Assembly: GCA_050260355.1 (NCBI GenBank)
Contig: JBLNBZ010000023.1
Coordinates: 1-17,186, forward strand
Direction of reading: 5' to 3'
From: CADEFX01 sp050260355
Lineage (GTDB): Bacteria; Pseudomonadota; Alphaproteobacteria; Rhizobiales; Hyphomicrobiaceae
DNA length: 17,186 bases
Part shown: piece after piece, positions 1 through 6,972 of the stretch
Layout of the letters: each line of letters starts with the position of its first letter
Position numbering within the stretch: position 1 is the first letter of the stretch
Notes under the pieces: model-generated
The model's input: the letters and a program-made list of their open reading frames with translations, nothing else
Database searches by the model: none
Told to the model about the DNA's origin: nothing
Translations under genes and position numbers: made by a program

Positions 1-363
1 CTCGTCACCTTCATCCGGACCGAGCAGTTCGGAAACATCAGGAACCTGGTCATCTCCTCCACTGAGCTCTTCTTCAAGCCCGGCACCGTTTCGTTCGGCC
101 TGTCCGGCGACGTCGATCTCACGTGGGGCGCAACGCCGTCGATTGCGCTCGACATGGAATTCCACCACATGCGCGTCAACGTCTACTTCCGATTGCTGCT
201 GCACGCGCTGCACGCCGCCGTCGAGATCAACCACATCTCGTTCGAGGACGGCTCGCCCGATCCCGACGAGAATACGCAACGCCTGATCGACGCCATCGCC
301 GACGCCCGCCTCGCCCCGGTGCCGCCCGCGGCCGAGCTGGTGATGGCGGACGCCCGAGCCTGA
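1..363 (+). CDS. 3' end of an unrecognised protein gene (partial)
   Basis: The reading frame is open from the first base of the window to a TGA at 361-363, giving the last 120 residues of a protein whose start lies upstream. I do not recognise the family. The visible part alternates hydrophobic and polar residues in a beta-rich way (for example VSFGLSGDVDLTWG), then has a likely helix (residues about 62-74, RLLLHALHAAVEI), and ends in an Ala/Pro-rich tail. No membrane segment or catalytic motif is visible. It is on the same strand as the flgB operon, but a 175-base gap separates it from flgB, so it may be a separate unit. The third-position GC bias typical of the neighbours supports real coding. 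Function is not assigned. Confidence 0.6.
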   Translation, partial: LVTFIRTEQFGNIRNLVISSTELFFKPGTVSFGLSGDVDLTWGATPSIALDMEFHHMRVNVYFRLLLHALHAAVEINHISFEDGSPDPDENTQRLIDAIADARLAPVPPAAELVMADARA

Positions 364-526
364 TCGGCGGCATCGTCATTTACAACCGAGACTGATCGAA
401 TCGAGCGGCGGCCAGCCGTGAGCGCGGCGCGCGGCTTGCGTTCCCACCCTGCGCAGCAGCTCGCCGACGCGATCAACCGCAAGGCTCGGGCAAGATTGAT
501 CGGCTACACGGGGTGGAGAATAGGCG

Positions 527-531
527 GGGAG
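527..531 (+). promoter_or_regulatory. Ribosome binding site of flgB
   Basis: GGGAG lies 7 bases before the flgB ATG at 539. It supports that start in a stretch where longer upstream reading frames also run through. Confidence 0.6.
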
Positions 532-538
532 TCGTGCA

Positions 539-916
539 ATGGGAATTTATCTGCTCGACCTGACATCGCGCGCCAATCACTGGCTGAGCGTGCGCCAGAC
601 AACCATCGCCGAAAACATCGCGAACGCCAACACGCCGGGCTTCAAGGCTCAGGACGTGAAGCCGTTCGAAAGCGTGCTCGATTCGATGAACCTGGCCATG
701 GCCTCCACGCGCCCGGACCACCTGCAATACACGCCGCCCGCCTACGGGCGCACGGAGGTTGCGCCCGACGAGGATGGCGAGGTCGTACACTCGGGCAACT
801 CCGTCAGCATGGAGACGGAGATGATCAAGGCCGGCGAGGTCAACCGCTCCTTCGCCCTCAACACCAGCATCCTCAAGTCGTTCCATCGCATGCTGCTCGC
901 AAGCACGAAAGGCTAG
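539..916 (+). CDS. flgB: Flagellar proximal rod protein FlgB
   Basis: FlgB is a proximal rod subunit of the flagellar basal body, exported by the flagellar type III system to assemble between the MS-ring and the distal rod. The 125-residue product is slightly shorter than the enterobacterial protein. It has the rod-protein N-terminal signature at residues 27-36 (ANANTPGFKA, after RQTTIAENI) and an amphipathic C-terminal helix ending near LKSFHRMLLAS, as expected for the coiled-coil ends of rod proteins. There is no signal peptide, which fits type III export. The ATG is preceded by GGGAG at a good distance. It opens the visible operon, and flgC starts 2 bases after its stop. Identification is secure. 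Confidence 0.96.
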   Translation: MGIYLLDLTSRANHWLSVRQTTIAENIANANTPGFKAQDVKPFESVLDSMNLAMASTRPDHLQYTPPAYGRTEVAPDEDGEVVHSGNSVSMETEMIKAGEVNRSFALNTSILKSFHRMLLASTKG

Positions 917-918
917 CC

Positions 919-1338
919 GTGGCAGATCCGCTCAAGGTCATACTGAAGATCGCTGCGTCCGGGCTCGAGGCGCAGTCGAATCGCATGCGCATCGTGTCCG
1001 AGAACCTTGCCAACGCGGAGTCGACGGGCAAGACGCCGGGTGCCGATCCCTACACCCGCAAGGTCATCACTTTCCAATCCGAGCTCGACGAGGCGACCAG
1101 TGCAAACCTGGTCAAGGTGGATCGCATCGAGCAGAACCACTCGCCCTATCGCATCGAGCATGATCCGGGCAACCCTGCGGCCGACGCCAACGGCTACGTG
1201 AAGCTGCCCAACGTCAACGTGCTCGTCGAGATGGCGGACATGCGCGAGGCAAACCGCTCCTACGAAGCTAACCTTCAGGTGATGAGGCAGGCCCGTGACA
1301 TGATCACAATGACCATCGATCTGCTGCGGAGCACGTGA
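919..1338 (+). CDS. flgC: Flagellar proximal rod protein FlgC
   Basis: FlgC is the second proximal rod subunit and assembles with FlgB and FlgG through type III export. The product has 139 residues, the usual family length. The N-terminal rod motif is at residues 24-36 (RIVSENLANAEST). The C-terminal helix contains the typical EMADMREANRSYEANLQ region followed by ARDMITMTIDLL. I chose the GTG at 919, two bases after the flgB stop, because the protein then begins exactly where FlgC homologues do. The frame is open much further upstream (to 418), but that extension overlaps flgB and looks like noise. The TGA at 1336-1338 shares its final base with the fliE ATG. Confidence 0.96.
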   Translation: MADPLKVILKIAASGLEAQSNRMRIVSENLANAESTGKTPGADPYTRKVITFQSELDEATSANLVKVDRIEQNHSPYRIEHDPGNPAADANGYVKLPNVNVLVEMADMREANRSYEANLQVMRQARDMITMTIDLLRST

Positions 1339-1673
1339 TGATCGACCCGGTTTCTCCGACTGCCTCCTCGTTGGTGGACCCGAGCGGCGCCGTCGGTGGC
1401 GCTGCGGCTACGAAGCTGCGCAGCGCCTCGTCCGCCGCGGCATCCGCTGCGGAGTCGACGGACTTTGCTTCGGTCCTGGCGCGCGTCGCCGTCAATGCGG
1501 TCGAGACGCTGAAGGCCGGCGAGGCAAGTGCGATCTCCGGCGTGCAGGGCAAAGCGTCGGTCCAAGAGGTCGTTGAGTCGGTGATGTCGGCGGAGCAGAC
1601 GCTGCAGAGCGCGATTGCGGTCCGCGACAAGGTGGTCGCGGCGTACCTCGAGCTCAGCCGCATGCAGATATGA
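1338..1673 (+). CDS. fliE: Flagellar hook-basal body protein FliE
   Basis: FliE is a small export substrate that joins the MS-ring (FliF) to the proximal rod and is needed for export of later rod proteins. The product has 111 residues, close to the family norm. The variable Ala/Ser-rich N-terminus is followed by the conserved C-terminal half: DFASVLARVAVNAVETLKAGE (about 41-61) and the helical end with MSAEQTLQSAIAVRDKVVAAY (about 84-104). I prefer the ATG at 1338, overlapping the flgC stop by one base. A GTG one codon earlier (1335) is also possible. Position between flgC and flgG matches rhizobial operons. Confidence 0.95.
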   Translation: MIDPVSPTASSLVDPSGAVGGAAATKLRSASSAAASAAESTDFASVLARVAVNAVETLKAGEASAISGVQGKASVQEVVESVMSAEQTLQSAIAVRDKVVAAYLELSRMQI

Positions 1674-1683
1674 GGACTACGAG

Positions 1684-2472
1684 ATGAGAGCGCTGGCGAT
1701 CGCCGCAACCGGAATGAATGCGCAACAGCTCAATGTCGAGGTGATTGCGAACAACATCGCGAACATCAATACGACCGCCTTCAAGCGCTCCCGCGCCGAG
1801 TTCACCGATCTTCTCTATCAAGCCGAGCGGGTGGCCGGGGCGCCCAATCGCGGCGGCCAGAACCAGGTTCCCGAGGGCGCCCAGATCGGCCTCGGCGTAC
1901 GCTCGGCAGCCGTCCGCAACCTGCATATCCAGGGAGCGATGACGAACACGACGAACAAGCTCGACCTGGCGCTCAAGGGGCGTGGCTGGTTCCAGGTGGC
2001 GGACAACAACGGCGAGCTTTTCTACACGCGCGCCGGAGCCTTCAACAAGAACTCCACCGGTCAGATCGTGACCATCGACGGATACCTGGTGCAGCCGGCG
2101 ATGACGATTCCGCAGAACGCGACCGACATCGTCGTCAACGAGACGGGGCAGGTGTACGTGCGCCTCGACACCCAGACCGAGCTGCAGCTGGTGGGTCAGT
2201 TCACCCTCGGCAACTTCGTCAACGAGGTCGGCCTCGAGCCCATGGGCGGCAATCTCTATCGCGAGACGCTCGCATCGGGAACTGTCACGCTCGGCGTCGC
2301 GGGCGATCCGGGCTTTGCCACCGTGCACCAGGGCTATCTGGAGAATTCCAACGTCGATCCGGTCAAGGAGATCACCGAGCTGATCTCGGCGCAGCGCGCC
2401 TATGAAATGAACTCCAAGGTGATTCAGGCCGCTGACGACATGTTCGCCACGGTCGCCAAGAACCTGCGCTGA
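1684..2472 (+). CDS. flgG: Flagellar distal rod protein FlgG
   Basis: FlgG forms the distal rod, the drive shaft that passes through the P- and L-rings. The product has 262 residues, the standard length. The rod motif is at residues 21-35 (IANNIANINTTAFKR), followed by the FlgG-type stretch around residues 36-46 (SRAEFTDLLYQ). The central part contains the usual GRGWFQV and YTRAGAF motifs. The C-terminal signature GYLENSNVDPVKEI and then ELISAQRAYEMNSKVIQ is present. The ATG at 1684 has GAGGA at 1673-1677 at good spacing. The longer frame reaching back into fliE is not used. There is no signal peptide, as expected for a type III substrate. Confidence 0.98.
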   Translation: MRALAIAATGMNAQQLNVEVIANNIANINTTAFKRSRAEFTDLLYQAERVAGAPNRGGQNQVPEGAQIGLGVRSAAVRNLHIQGAMTNTTNKLDLALKGRGWFQVADNNGELFYTRAGAFNKNSTGQIVTIDGYLVQPAMTIPQNATDIVVNETGQVYVRLDTQTELQLVGQFTLGNFVNEVGLEPMGGNLYRETLASGTVTLGVAGDPGFATVHQGYLENSNVDPVKEITELISAQRAYEMNSKVIQAADDMFATVAKNLR

Positions 2473-2474
2473 AC

Positions 2475-2480
2475 AGGGAG
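2475..2480 (+). promoter_or_regulatory. Shine-Dalgarno site that decides the flgA start
   Basis: AGGGAG directly abuts an ATG at 2481, which leaves no spacer. It lies 9 bases before an in-frame GTG at 2490. The spacing favours GTG 2490 as the real start of flgA. Confidence 0.5.
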
Positions 2481-2489
2481 ATGGGTGCT

Positions 2490-2963
2490 GTGAGTCGGGT
2501 CGTAGGCTGGCTGTTGGCGACCGTCGCTGCAACGCTGCTGATGCTTGGCAGCGCTGCCGCCGGCGGCGATCCCAATATCGCCTTGCCCGTTCCGCGGACC
2601 ACGATCTATCCCGGCGAGACCATCGACGGGGACTCTCTGGCCGACATGCTGTTCGTCGCCCGCACCGTCGCCCGTGGAACCGTGTTCGAATCCCGCGACG
2701 CGATTGCCGGCAAGGTCGCACGCCGCACGTTGCTGCCGGGCAAGCCGGTTCCCATCAATGCGGTGCGCGAGCCCTATGCGGTGAATCAGGGCAAGCCCAC
2801 GCAGCTCGTGTTTAAATCCGAAGGTCTGACGATCACCGGCGTCGCCATCGCCCTGCAGAACGGCAGCGTCGGCGATGTCATCAGCGCGCGCAACATCGAC
2901 AGCGGCATTACCGTCAAGGGTACAGTGCAGGCGGACGGCACGCTTCGCGTGGACGGCCAATGA
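2490..2963 (+). CDS. flgA: Flagellar P-ring assembly chaperone FlgA
   Basis: FlgA is a periplasmic chaperone that helps FlgI polymerise into the P-ring around the rod. From GTG 2490 the product has 157 residues. It starts with a Sec signal peptide (a basic VSRV-type start, hydrophobic WLLATVAATLLML, then GSAAAGG as cleavage region). The mature part shows SAF/AFP-like features of FlgA: TIYPGETIDGDSL, then a proline/glycine-rich RRTLLPGKPVPINAVRE (about residues 77-93) and a C-terminal G-x-VGD-like turn (NGSVGDVISARNIDSG) followed by VKGTV. The ATG at 2481 would add three residues but has no usable spacer to the AGGGAG. Its stop overlaps the flgI ATG by four bases, which fits chaperone and client being made together. 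Confidence 0.93.
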   Translation: MSRVVGWLLATVAATLLMLGSAAAGGDPNIALPVPRTTIYPGETIDGDSLADMLFVARTVARGTVFESRDAIAGKVARRTLLPGKPVPINAVREPYAVNQGKPTQLVFKSEGLTITGVAIALQNGSVGDVISARNIDSGITVKGTVQADGTLRVDGQ

Positions 2964-4060
2964 TTGCGCGCATGCTCCTGATCATCATTCTGTGCTCGAT
3001 CGGGGCCGGCACAGCCGGCGCAACCCGCATCAAGGATATCGTCTCCATCCAGGGCGTTCGTCCCAACCAGCTCATCGGCTACGGACTCGTCATCGGTCTC
3101 AATGGCACCGGAGACAGCCTGCGCAACGCGCCGTTCACGGCCCAGTCGATCCAGTCGATGCTCGATCGCATGGGCGTCAATGTGCGCAACGCCAATCCGC
3201 GCACGAAGAATGTCGCCGCCGTCATGGTCACCGCCGAGCTGCCGGCCTTCATCAACCGCGGCGCGCGGATCGACGTCACGGTGTCCTCGTTGGGCGATGC
3301 AACCTCGCTGGCGGGCGGCTCACTGGTGCTGACGCCCCTAATGGGCGCCGACAACGTGATCTACGCCGTGGCGCAGGGGCCGCTCGCCGTCACGGGCTTC
3401 GCCTCCCAAGGCAAGGCGGAGACACTGACCCAGGGCGTTCCGACCACCGGGCGCATTCCGAATGGCGGGCTGGTGGAGCGCGAGGCGCCGGGCCGTTTCT
3501 CGGAGGAGAAGGTGCTGGTGCTCGAGCTGCGCAATCCGGACTTCAACACCGCCGTCCGAGTGGCCGATGCGATCAACCGCTACAGCATCGATCGGTTCGG
3601 CCTTCGCCTGGCGCGCGAGGAGGATTTGCGCTCCATCGTCGTGCAGAAGCCGCGATCGATCGCAGCGGCGCGCCTCGTCGCCGAGATCGGCGATCTCGTT
3701 GCCGAGCCCGATGCGCCTGCGCGCGTGGTCATCGACGAAAGAACCGGCACCATCGTCATCGGCAAGGACGTTCAGATCTCCACCGTCGCCGTCGCCCACG
3801 GCAACCTCACCGTGCGCGTCACCGAGAATGCCAAGGTCTCGCAGCCCGCGCCCTTCTCCGAAGGCGCAACGGTGGTCGTTCCCGAAAGCTACGTGGCGGC
3901 CGACGAGAAAGGCGGCAACCTGGCGATCGTGCGCGGACCGTCACTGCAGACGTTCGTCTCCGGTCTCAATCGCATCGGGCTCAAGCCGCAAGGCATCATC
4001 GCCATCCTGCAGGCGATCAAGTCGGCGGGATCGCTGCAAGCGGACCTGATCGTGCAATGA
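2960..4060 (+). CDS. flgI: Flagellar P-ring protein FlgI
   Basis: FlgI forms the P-ring in the peptidoglycan layer, a bushing for the rod. The product has 366 residues, the usual length. A Sec signal peptide covers residues 1-21 (MIARMLLIIILCSIGAGTAG, then A) with the mature protein starting TRIKDI. The family signature follows at about 25-53 (IVSIQGVRPNQLIGYGLVIG, then LNGTGDS). Later hallmarks include MLDRMGVN, a TELPAF-like AELPAF, and the C-terminal GLNRIGLKPQGIIAILQAIK. It overlaps flgA upstream and motE downstream by ATGA. A second reading frame is open across most of the gene but is a GC-rich shadow. Confidence 0.98.
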   Translation: MIARMLLIIILCSIGAGTAGATRIKDIVSIQGVRPNQLIGYGLVIGLNGTGDSLRNAPFTAQSIQSMLDRMGVNVRNANPRTKNVAAVMVTAELPAFINRGARIDVTVSSLGDATSLAGGSLVLTPLMGADNVIYAVAQGPLAVTGFASQGKAETLTQGVPTTGRIPNGGLVEREAPGRFSEEKVLVLELRNPDFNTAVRVADAINRYSIDRFGLRLAREEDLRSIVVQKPRSIAAARLVAEIGDLVAEPDAPARVVIDERTGTIVIGKDVQISTVAVAHGNLTVRVTENAKVSQPAPFSEGATVVVPESYVAADEKGGNLAIVRGPSLQTFVSGLNRIGLKPQGIIAILQAIKSAGSLQADLIVQ

Positions 4061-4818
4061 GGCCTGTAATCCGAGATCGAATTGCGATGCGCTTCACCTC
4101 TGCCAGCCCGGCTGCCGCTCTCACCCTGACGCTCTGTGCGGCAAGCGCCGCAATCCTGATCGGATTTACCGGTTGCGCTCTGGCGGCAGAGCGCGGATGG
4201 TCGCCCGTCGTCACAGGCTCGTTGCCGCCCGCGCAATCGCCGCCGGCACGCTCGCGTCCCGGCCGTCTTATCGTCGAGCCGCTCGAGACGGCGGCCGGCC
4301 CCAATTCCGAGGCCAAGTCGCCGCCTCCGGCGCCGGTGGCATCCGGCCGTCCGGCGGCGGACCGCGCACGCACGGCGACGGGGGCCGAGCTCAGTCCAGT
4401 GCAGCAGTACTGCGCAAACATCGCCGACGCGGCGGCAGACGCGCGCTTCGCCTGGCAGAAGAAGGTGCTTGCCGACGCCGAGCAGGAGATCGAGAAGCGC
4501 ATCGCGCGGCTCGAGGCCAAGACAGCCGAGTATCAGCGCTGGATGGCGCGCCGCGACGAGTTCATCCAGCGCGCGCAGGAGACCCTCGTCAACATCTACA
4601 CCCGCATGCGGCCCGATGCTGCGGCTCTGCAGCTTGCCGCCACGGACGAGGAGACCGCGGCCGCCGTGCTCAGCAAGCTGGACGCCCGAACCTCGAGCAC
4701 CATCCTCGGCGAGATGGAGCCCACGCATGCGGCACGATTGACGACGATCATGGTCGGCGCGGCGAAAGTGAAGCCGGCGAGCAGCGCCAAGGTTGCCAAT
4801 GACGGGAAGAAATCATGA
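4057..4818 (+). CDS. motE: MotE-type periplasmic motility protein (MotC chaperone)
   Basis: MotE in rhizobia is a periplasmic chaperone needed for folding or stability of MotC. The product has 253 residues. A hydrophobic export segment lies at about 18-44 and ends GCALAAERG, so either signal peptidase I cleavage after ALA or, less likely, lipidation at C40 (the lipobox FTGC is poor). A Pro/Ala-rich linker spans about 50-110. Then come YCANI with C119, a charged coiled coil (about 133-175), and an MgtE-N-like helical repeat (about 181-232, with MRPDAAALQLAATDEETAA, LSKLDARTSSTILGEM and AARLTTIM). The ATG at 4057 overlaps the flgI stop by four bases. ATG 4087 is an alternative that still keeps the whole signal sequence. 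Place between flgI and flgH is the rhizobial pattern. Confidence 0.88.
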   Translation: MRPVIRDRIAMRFTSASPAAALTLTLCAASAAILIGFTGCALAAERGWSPVVTGSLPPAQSPPARSRPGRLIVEPLETAAGPNSEAKSPPPAPVASGRPAADRARTATGAELSPVQQYCANIADAAADARFAWQKKVLADAEQEIEKRIARLEAKTAEYQRWMARRDEFIQRAQETLVNIYTRMRPDAAALQLAATDEETAAAVLSKLDARTSSTILGEMEPTHAARLTTIMVGAAKVKPASSAKVANDGKKS

Positions 4819-5531
4819 CCGGGCGCACGGCCGTCCTCGCTTTCATTGTCGTTCTGGGCGGTTGCGGCTTCAATCCGCACGAGATCAATCGTGAGCCGCT
4901 CATGACGCCGGTCGGCGCAGGGCTGCGCACCGAGCGCGTCCCGATCTCGAGCGAGCCTGCTCCAATCCCGCACTACCGTCCTGGCAACTCGTTCTGGCAG
5001 GACAACGGCGCCGACCTCTTCCGCGACGCGCGCGCCATGAAGATCGGCGACGTCGTGACAGTGAAGATCTCGATCAAGGACAAGGCCTCGCTCGACAACA
5101 ACACGGAGCGCTCACGCGACTCCAAGCGCGACTTCAATCTCAATCTCAAGTACGACATGCACACCCCGCTCATGAAAGGCTCGGGGGACGGCAACATCAC
5201 CTCCGGTGCCGACGGCAAGACATCGACAGACAGCAAGGGCGCGATCTCCCGCTCCGAGAGCATCGACCTGCTGATCGCGGCCGTGGTGACCGGCATCCTG
5301 CCGAACGGCAACCTGATGATCAGCGGCAGCCAGGAGGTGCGCGTGAACTTCGAGGTGCGCGTGTTGAGCGTCGCCGGCATCGTGCGGCCGCGCGATATCT
5401 CGACCGAGAACATCGTGTCGTACGACAAGATTGCCGAAGCCCGCATCTCCTATGGCGGGCGGGGGCGGATCACCGAGGTGCAACAGCCAGCCTGGGGTCA
5501 GCAGGTCCTGGATTGGCTGCTGCCGTTCTGA
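4815..5531 (+). CDS. flgH: Flagellar L-ring lipoprotein FlgH
   Basis: FlgH forms the L-ring in the outer membrane. The product has 238 residues, normal for the family. The N-terminus is a short lipoprotein signal with lipobox LGGC, so C17 should be lipidated and the protein sorted to the outer membrane. Conserved FlgH stretches are visible: SFWQDNGADLFRDARAMKIGD, then VTVKISIKDKASLDN, the central RSESIDLLIAAVVTGILPNGN, and the C-terminal GIVRPRDISTENIV and ARISYGGRGRI with the final VLDWLLPF. It starts inside the motE stop (ATGA). fliL follows after 19 bases. Confidence 0.98.
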   Translation: MTGRTAVLAFIVVLGGCGFNPHEINREPLMTPVGAGLRTERVPISSEPAPIPHYRPGNSFWQDNGADLFRDARAMKIGDVVTVKISIKDKASLDNNTERSRDSKRDFNLNLKYDMHTPLMKGSGDGNITSGADGKTSTDSKGAISRSESIDLLIAAVVTGILPNGNLMISGSQEVRVNFEVRVLSVAGIVRPRDISTENIVSYDKIAEARISYGGRGRITEVQQPAWGQQVLDWLLPF

Positions 5532-5550
5532 TGTCCCTTGAAGGTCGAGC

Positions 5551-6054
5551 ATGGCCACGACTGATGGAGCTGGCGGGGAGCCTGGCAAGGCCGCGGAGCG
5601 GTCTTCGGGTCTGCTCGGCTTCATCGTCGCCATGCTGGTGGCGACCGTGGTGGCCGGGGTCGGTGGAGGCATCTTCGGCATGTATGGAATCGCCGCGACG
5701 GGCGGGGCCGAGAGCAAGGCCGAGAAGCCGGATGAAAAGGCCAAGGCCCCGTTCGGTCCGGGCCTGAACATGAAGCCGCTAAGCCCCATCATCACCAACC
5801 TTGCCGAGCCGAGGGGCACCTGGATCCGCCTGGAGGCCGCCGTCGTGCTGGAGGGCGTTCCGCAGAAGGAGGAGAACGTCCTCGTGGGCCGGGTCGGCGA
5901 GGACATCGTTGCATTCCTGCGCACCGTCTCGCTCGCACAAATCGAGGGCGCCAACGGCTTCCAGCACCTGCGCGAGGACCTGACCGAGCGCGCCCGCCTG
6001 CGCAGCGGGGGGAGCGTGCGCGAGCTGGTCATCCAATCACTGGTCGTGGAATGA
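5551..6054 (+). CDS. fliL: Flagellar basal body-associated protein FliL
   Basis: FliL is a single-pass inner-membrane protein that surrounds or supports the stator units near the motor. The product has 167 residues, usual for the family. A cytoplasmic N-terminus of about 20 residues precedes a membrane helix at about 21-46 (LLGFIVAMLVATVVAGVGGG, then IFGMYG). A charged linker leads to the stomatin-like periplasmic domain, with PLSPIITNLAEPRGTWIRLE and a conserved C-terminal end (FQHLREDLTERARLRSGGSV and RELVIQSLVVE). The ATG at 5551 has AAGG at a good distance. The stop overlaps the fliP ATG by four bases. Confidence 0.95.
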   Translation: MATTDGAGGEPGKAAERSSGLLGFIVAMLVATVVAGVGGGIFGMYGIAATGGAESKAEKPDEKAKAPFGPGLNMKPLSPIITNLAEPRGTWIRLEAAVVLEGVPQKEENVLVGRVGEDIVAFLRTVSLAQIEGANGFQHLREDLTERARLRSGGSVRELVIQSLVVE

Positions 6055-6791
6055 AGACGGTCGCTCTTTTCGTATGGCTCGGCCTGTTGCTGGCGCCGAC
6101 AGCGGCGCTGGCTCAGGTGCCGAGCCTCGAGTCGCTGGTTCCGAGCGGCGACGGCACCGCGACGGGGAGGATTGTACAACTCGTCCTGGTCATCACCGTG
6201 CTGTCGGTGGCGCCCGGACTGCTGATGATGGTCACCTGCTTCACGCGCTTCGTCATCGCGCTGTCGTTCCTGCGCTCCGGGCTCGGCCTGCAAACGACGC
6301 CCGCCAATTTGATCCTGATCAGCCTGGCGCTGTTCATGACCTTCTACGTGATGGCGCCGACCTTCGACGGGGCCTGGCAGAACGGCATGAAGCCGCTGAT
6401 GGAGAACAAGATCAACGAGCAGGAGGCCTACGCAAGGATCACCGCGCCGTTCAAGAGCTTCATGCGCGCCAACGTGCGCGACAAGGACCTGAAATTGTTC
6501 GAGGATCTGGCCAACGAGAAGTTCTCGCAGCGTCAGGAGGGTGCCGAGATCGAGATGCGCGTCCTGATTCCGGCCTTCATGATCTCCGAGCTCAGGCGCG
6601 GTTTCGAGATCGGCTTCCTGATCGTCCTGCCGTTTCTGGTCATCGACATGATCGTGGCCACGCTGACAATGTCGATGGGCATGATGATGTTGCCGCCGAC
6701 CGTCATTTCCCTGCCGTTCAAGATCCTGTTCTTCGTCCTGATCGACGGCTGGAATCTGCTGATCGGTGGCCTTGTAAGATCATTTCTTTAG
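6051..6791 (+). CDS. fliP: Flagellar type III export gate protein FliP
   Basis: FliP is the main subunit of the FliP-FliQ-FliR export gate inside the MS-ring. The product has 246 residues, standard for FliP. It has a cleavable signal peptide (cleavage likely after A21 in AALAQ), rare among gate proteins but typical of FliP. Membrane helices follow at about 42-70 and 84-104, with two more after about 184. Family signatures are clear: MVTCFTRFVIALSFLRSGLG, then LALFMTFYVMAPTF, ELRRGFEIGFLIVLPFLVID, and MSMGMMMLPPTVISLPFKIL. fliQ and fliR are not in the window, so the gate genes are split between loci. It is the last gene of the flgB operon before the flagellin leader. Confidence 0.98.
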   Translation: MKTVALFVWLGLLLAPTAALAQVPSLESLVPSGDGTATGRIVQLVLVITVLSVAPGLLMMVTCFTRFVIALSFLRSGLGLQTTPANLILISLALFMTFYVMAPTFDGAWQNGMKPLMENKINEQEAYARITAPFKSFMRANVRDKDLKLFEDLANEKFSQRQEGAEIEMRVLIPAFMISELRRGFEIGFLIVLPFLVIDMIVATLTMSMGMMMLPPTVISLPFKILFFVLIDGWNLLIGGLVRSFL

Positions 6792-6807
6792 ACATCGACA
6801 ATCGTAG

Positions 6808-6822
6808 TTAACATGCATTTAA
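6808..6822. promoter_or_regulatory. Perfect CtrA-like box upstream of flagellin
   Basis: The sequence is TTAA-CATGCAT-TTAA, matching the alphaproteobacterial CtrA consensus TTAA-N7-TTAA at all eight defined bases. It lies 150 bases before the flagellin start, in the gap after fliP. A weak -10-like CCTATGG about 20 bases downstream (6845-6851) would put transcription start near 6857. The match is seen in the sequence; binding and start site are inferred. Confidence 0.6.
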
Positions 6823-6855
6823 GAATTCTCAGGTAGACGTGCGTCCTATGGCAGG

Positions 6856-6883
6856 TTGGGCCCGTTCGGGGTGAGGGGCCCAA
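6856..6883 (+). promoter_or_regulatory. Hairpin in the flagellin mRNA leader
   Basis: TTGGGCCC (6856-6863) and GGGCCCAA (6876-6883) are a perfect 8-bp inverted repeat with a 12-base loop and no T tract. It is not a terminator of the usual kind. It sits about 90 bases before the flagellin start and could form at the 5' end of the mRNA. Flagellin leaders of alphaproteobacteria are known targets of the regulator FlbT, so a regulatory role is possible but not shown. Confidence 0.4.
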
Positions 6884-6972
6884 AGGCATGATGCCGCTCT
6901 GCCATGCCGGGTCGGATCCGGTATGTCCCCAACTCAGCCTAACGTCACCCAAACGCACCGAGGGACATACAT

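Noticed and set aside
364..538. Search for a promoter of the flgB operon
   Set aside because: No TTAA-N7-TTAA, sigma-54 or sigma-28 type element could be supported by eye; transcription may start further upstream.
418..1338. Long open frame that would fuse an N-terminal extension to FlgC
   Set aside because: It runs across flgB in another frame; the extension is Arg/Gly-rich shadow sequence and the GTG at 919 gives a normal-length FlgC.
2875..4056. Open frame through flgI continuing into motE (647 residues in all)
   Set aside because: The part over flgI is Arg/His/Gly-rich and unlike any protein; flgI is unmistakable in the other frame, and only the segment from 4057 is real.
5112..6293. 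393-residue minus-strand open frame over flgH, fliL and fliP
   Set aside because: It crosses three certain genes and shows no recognisable domain.
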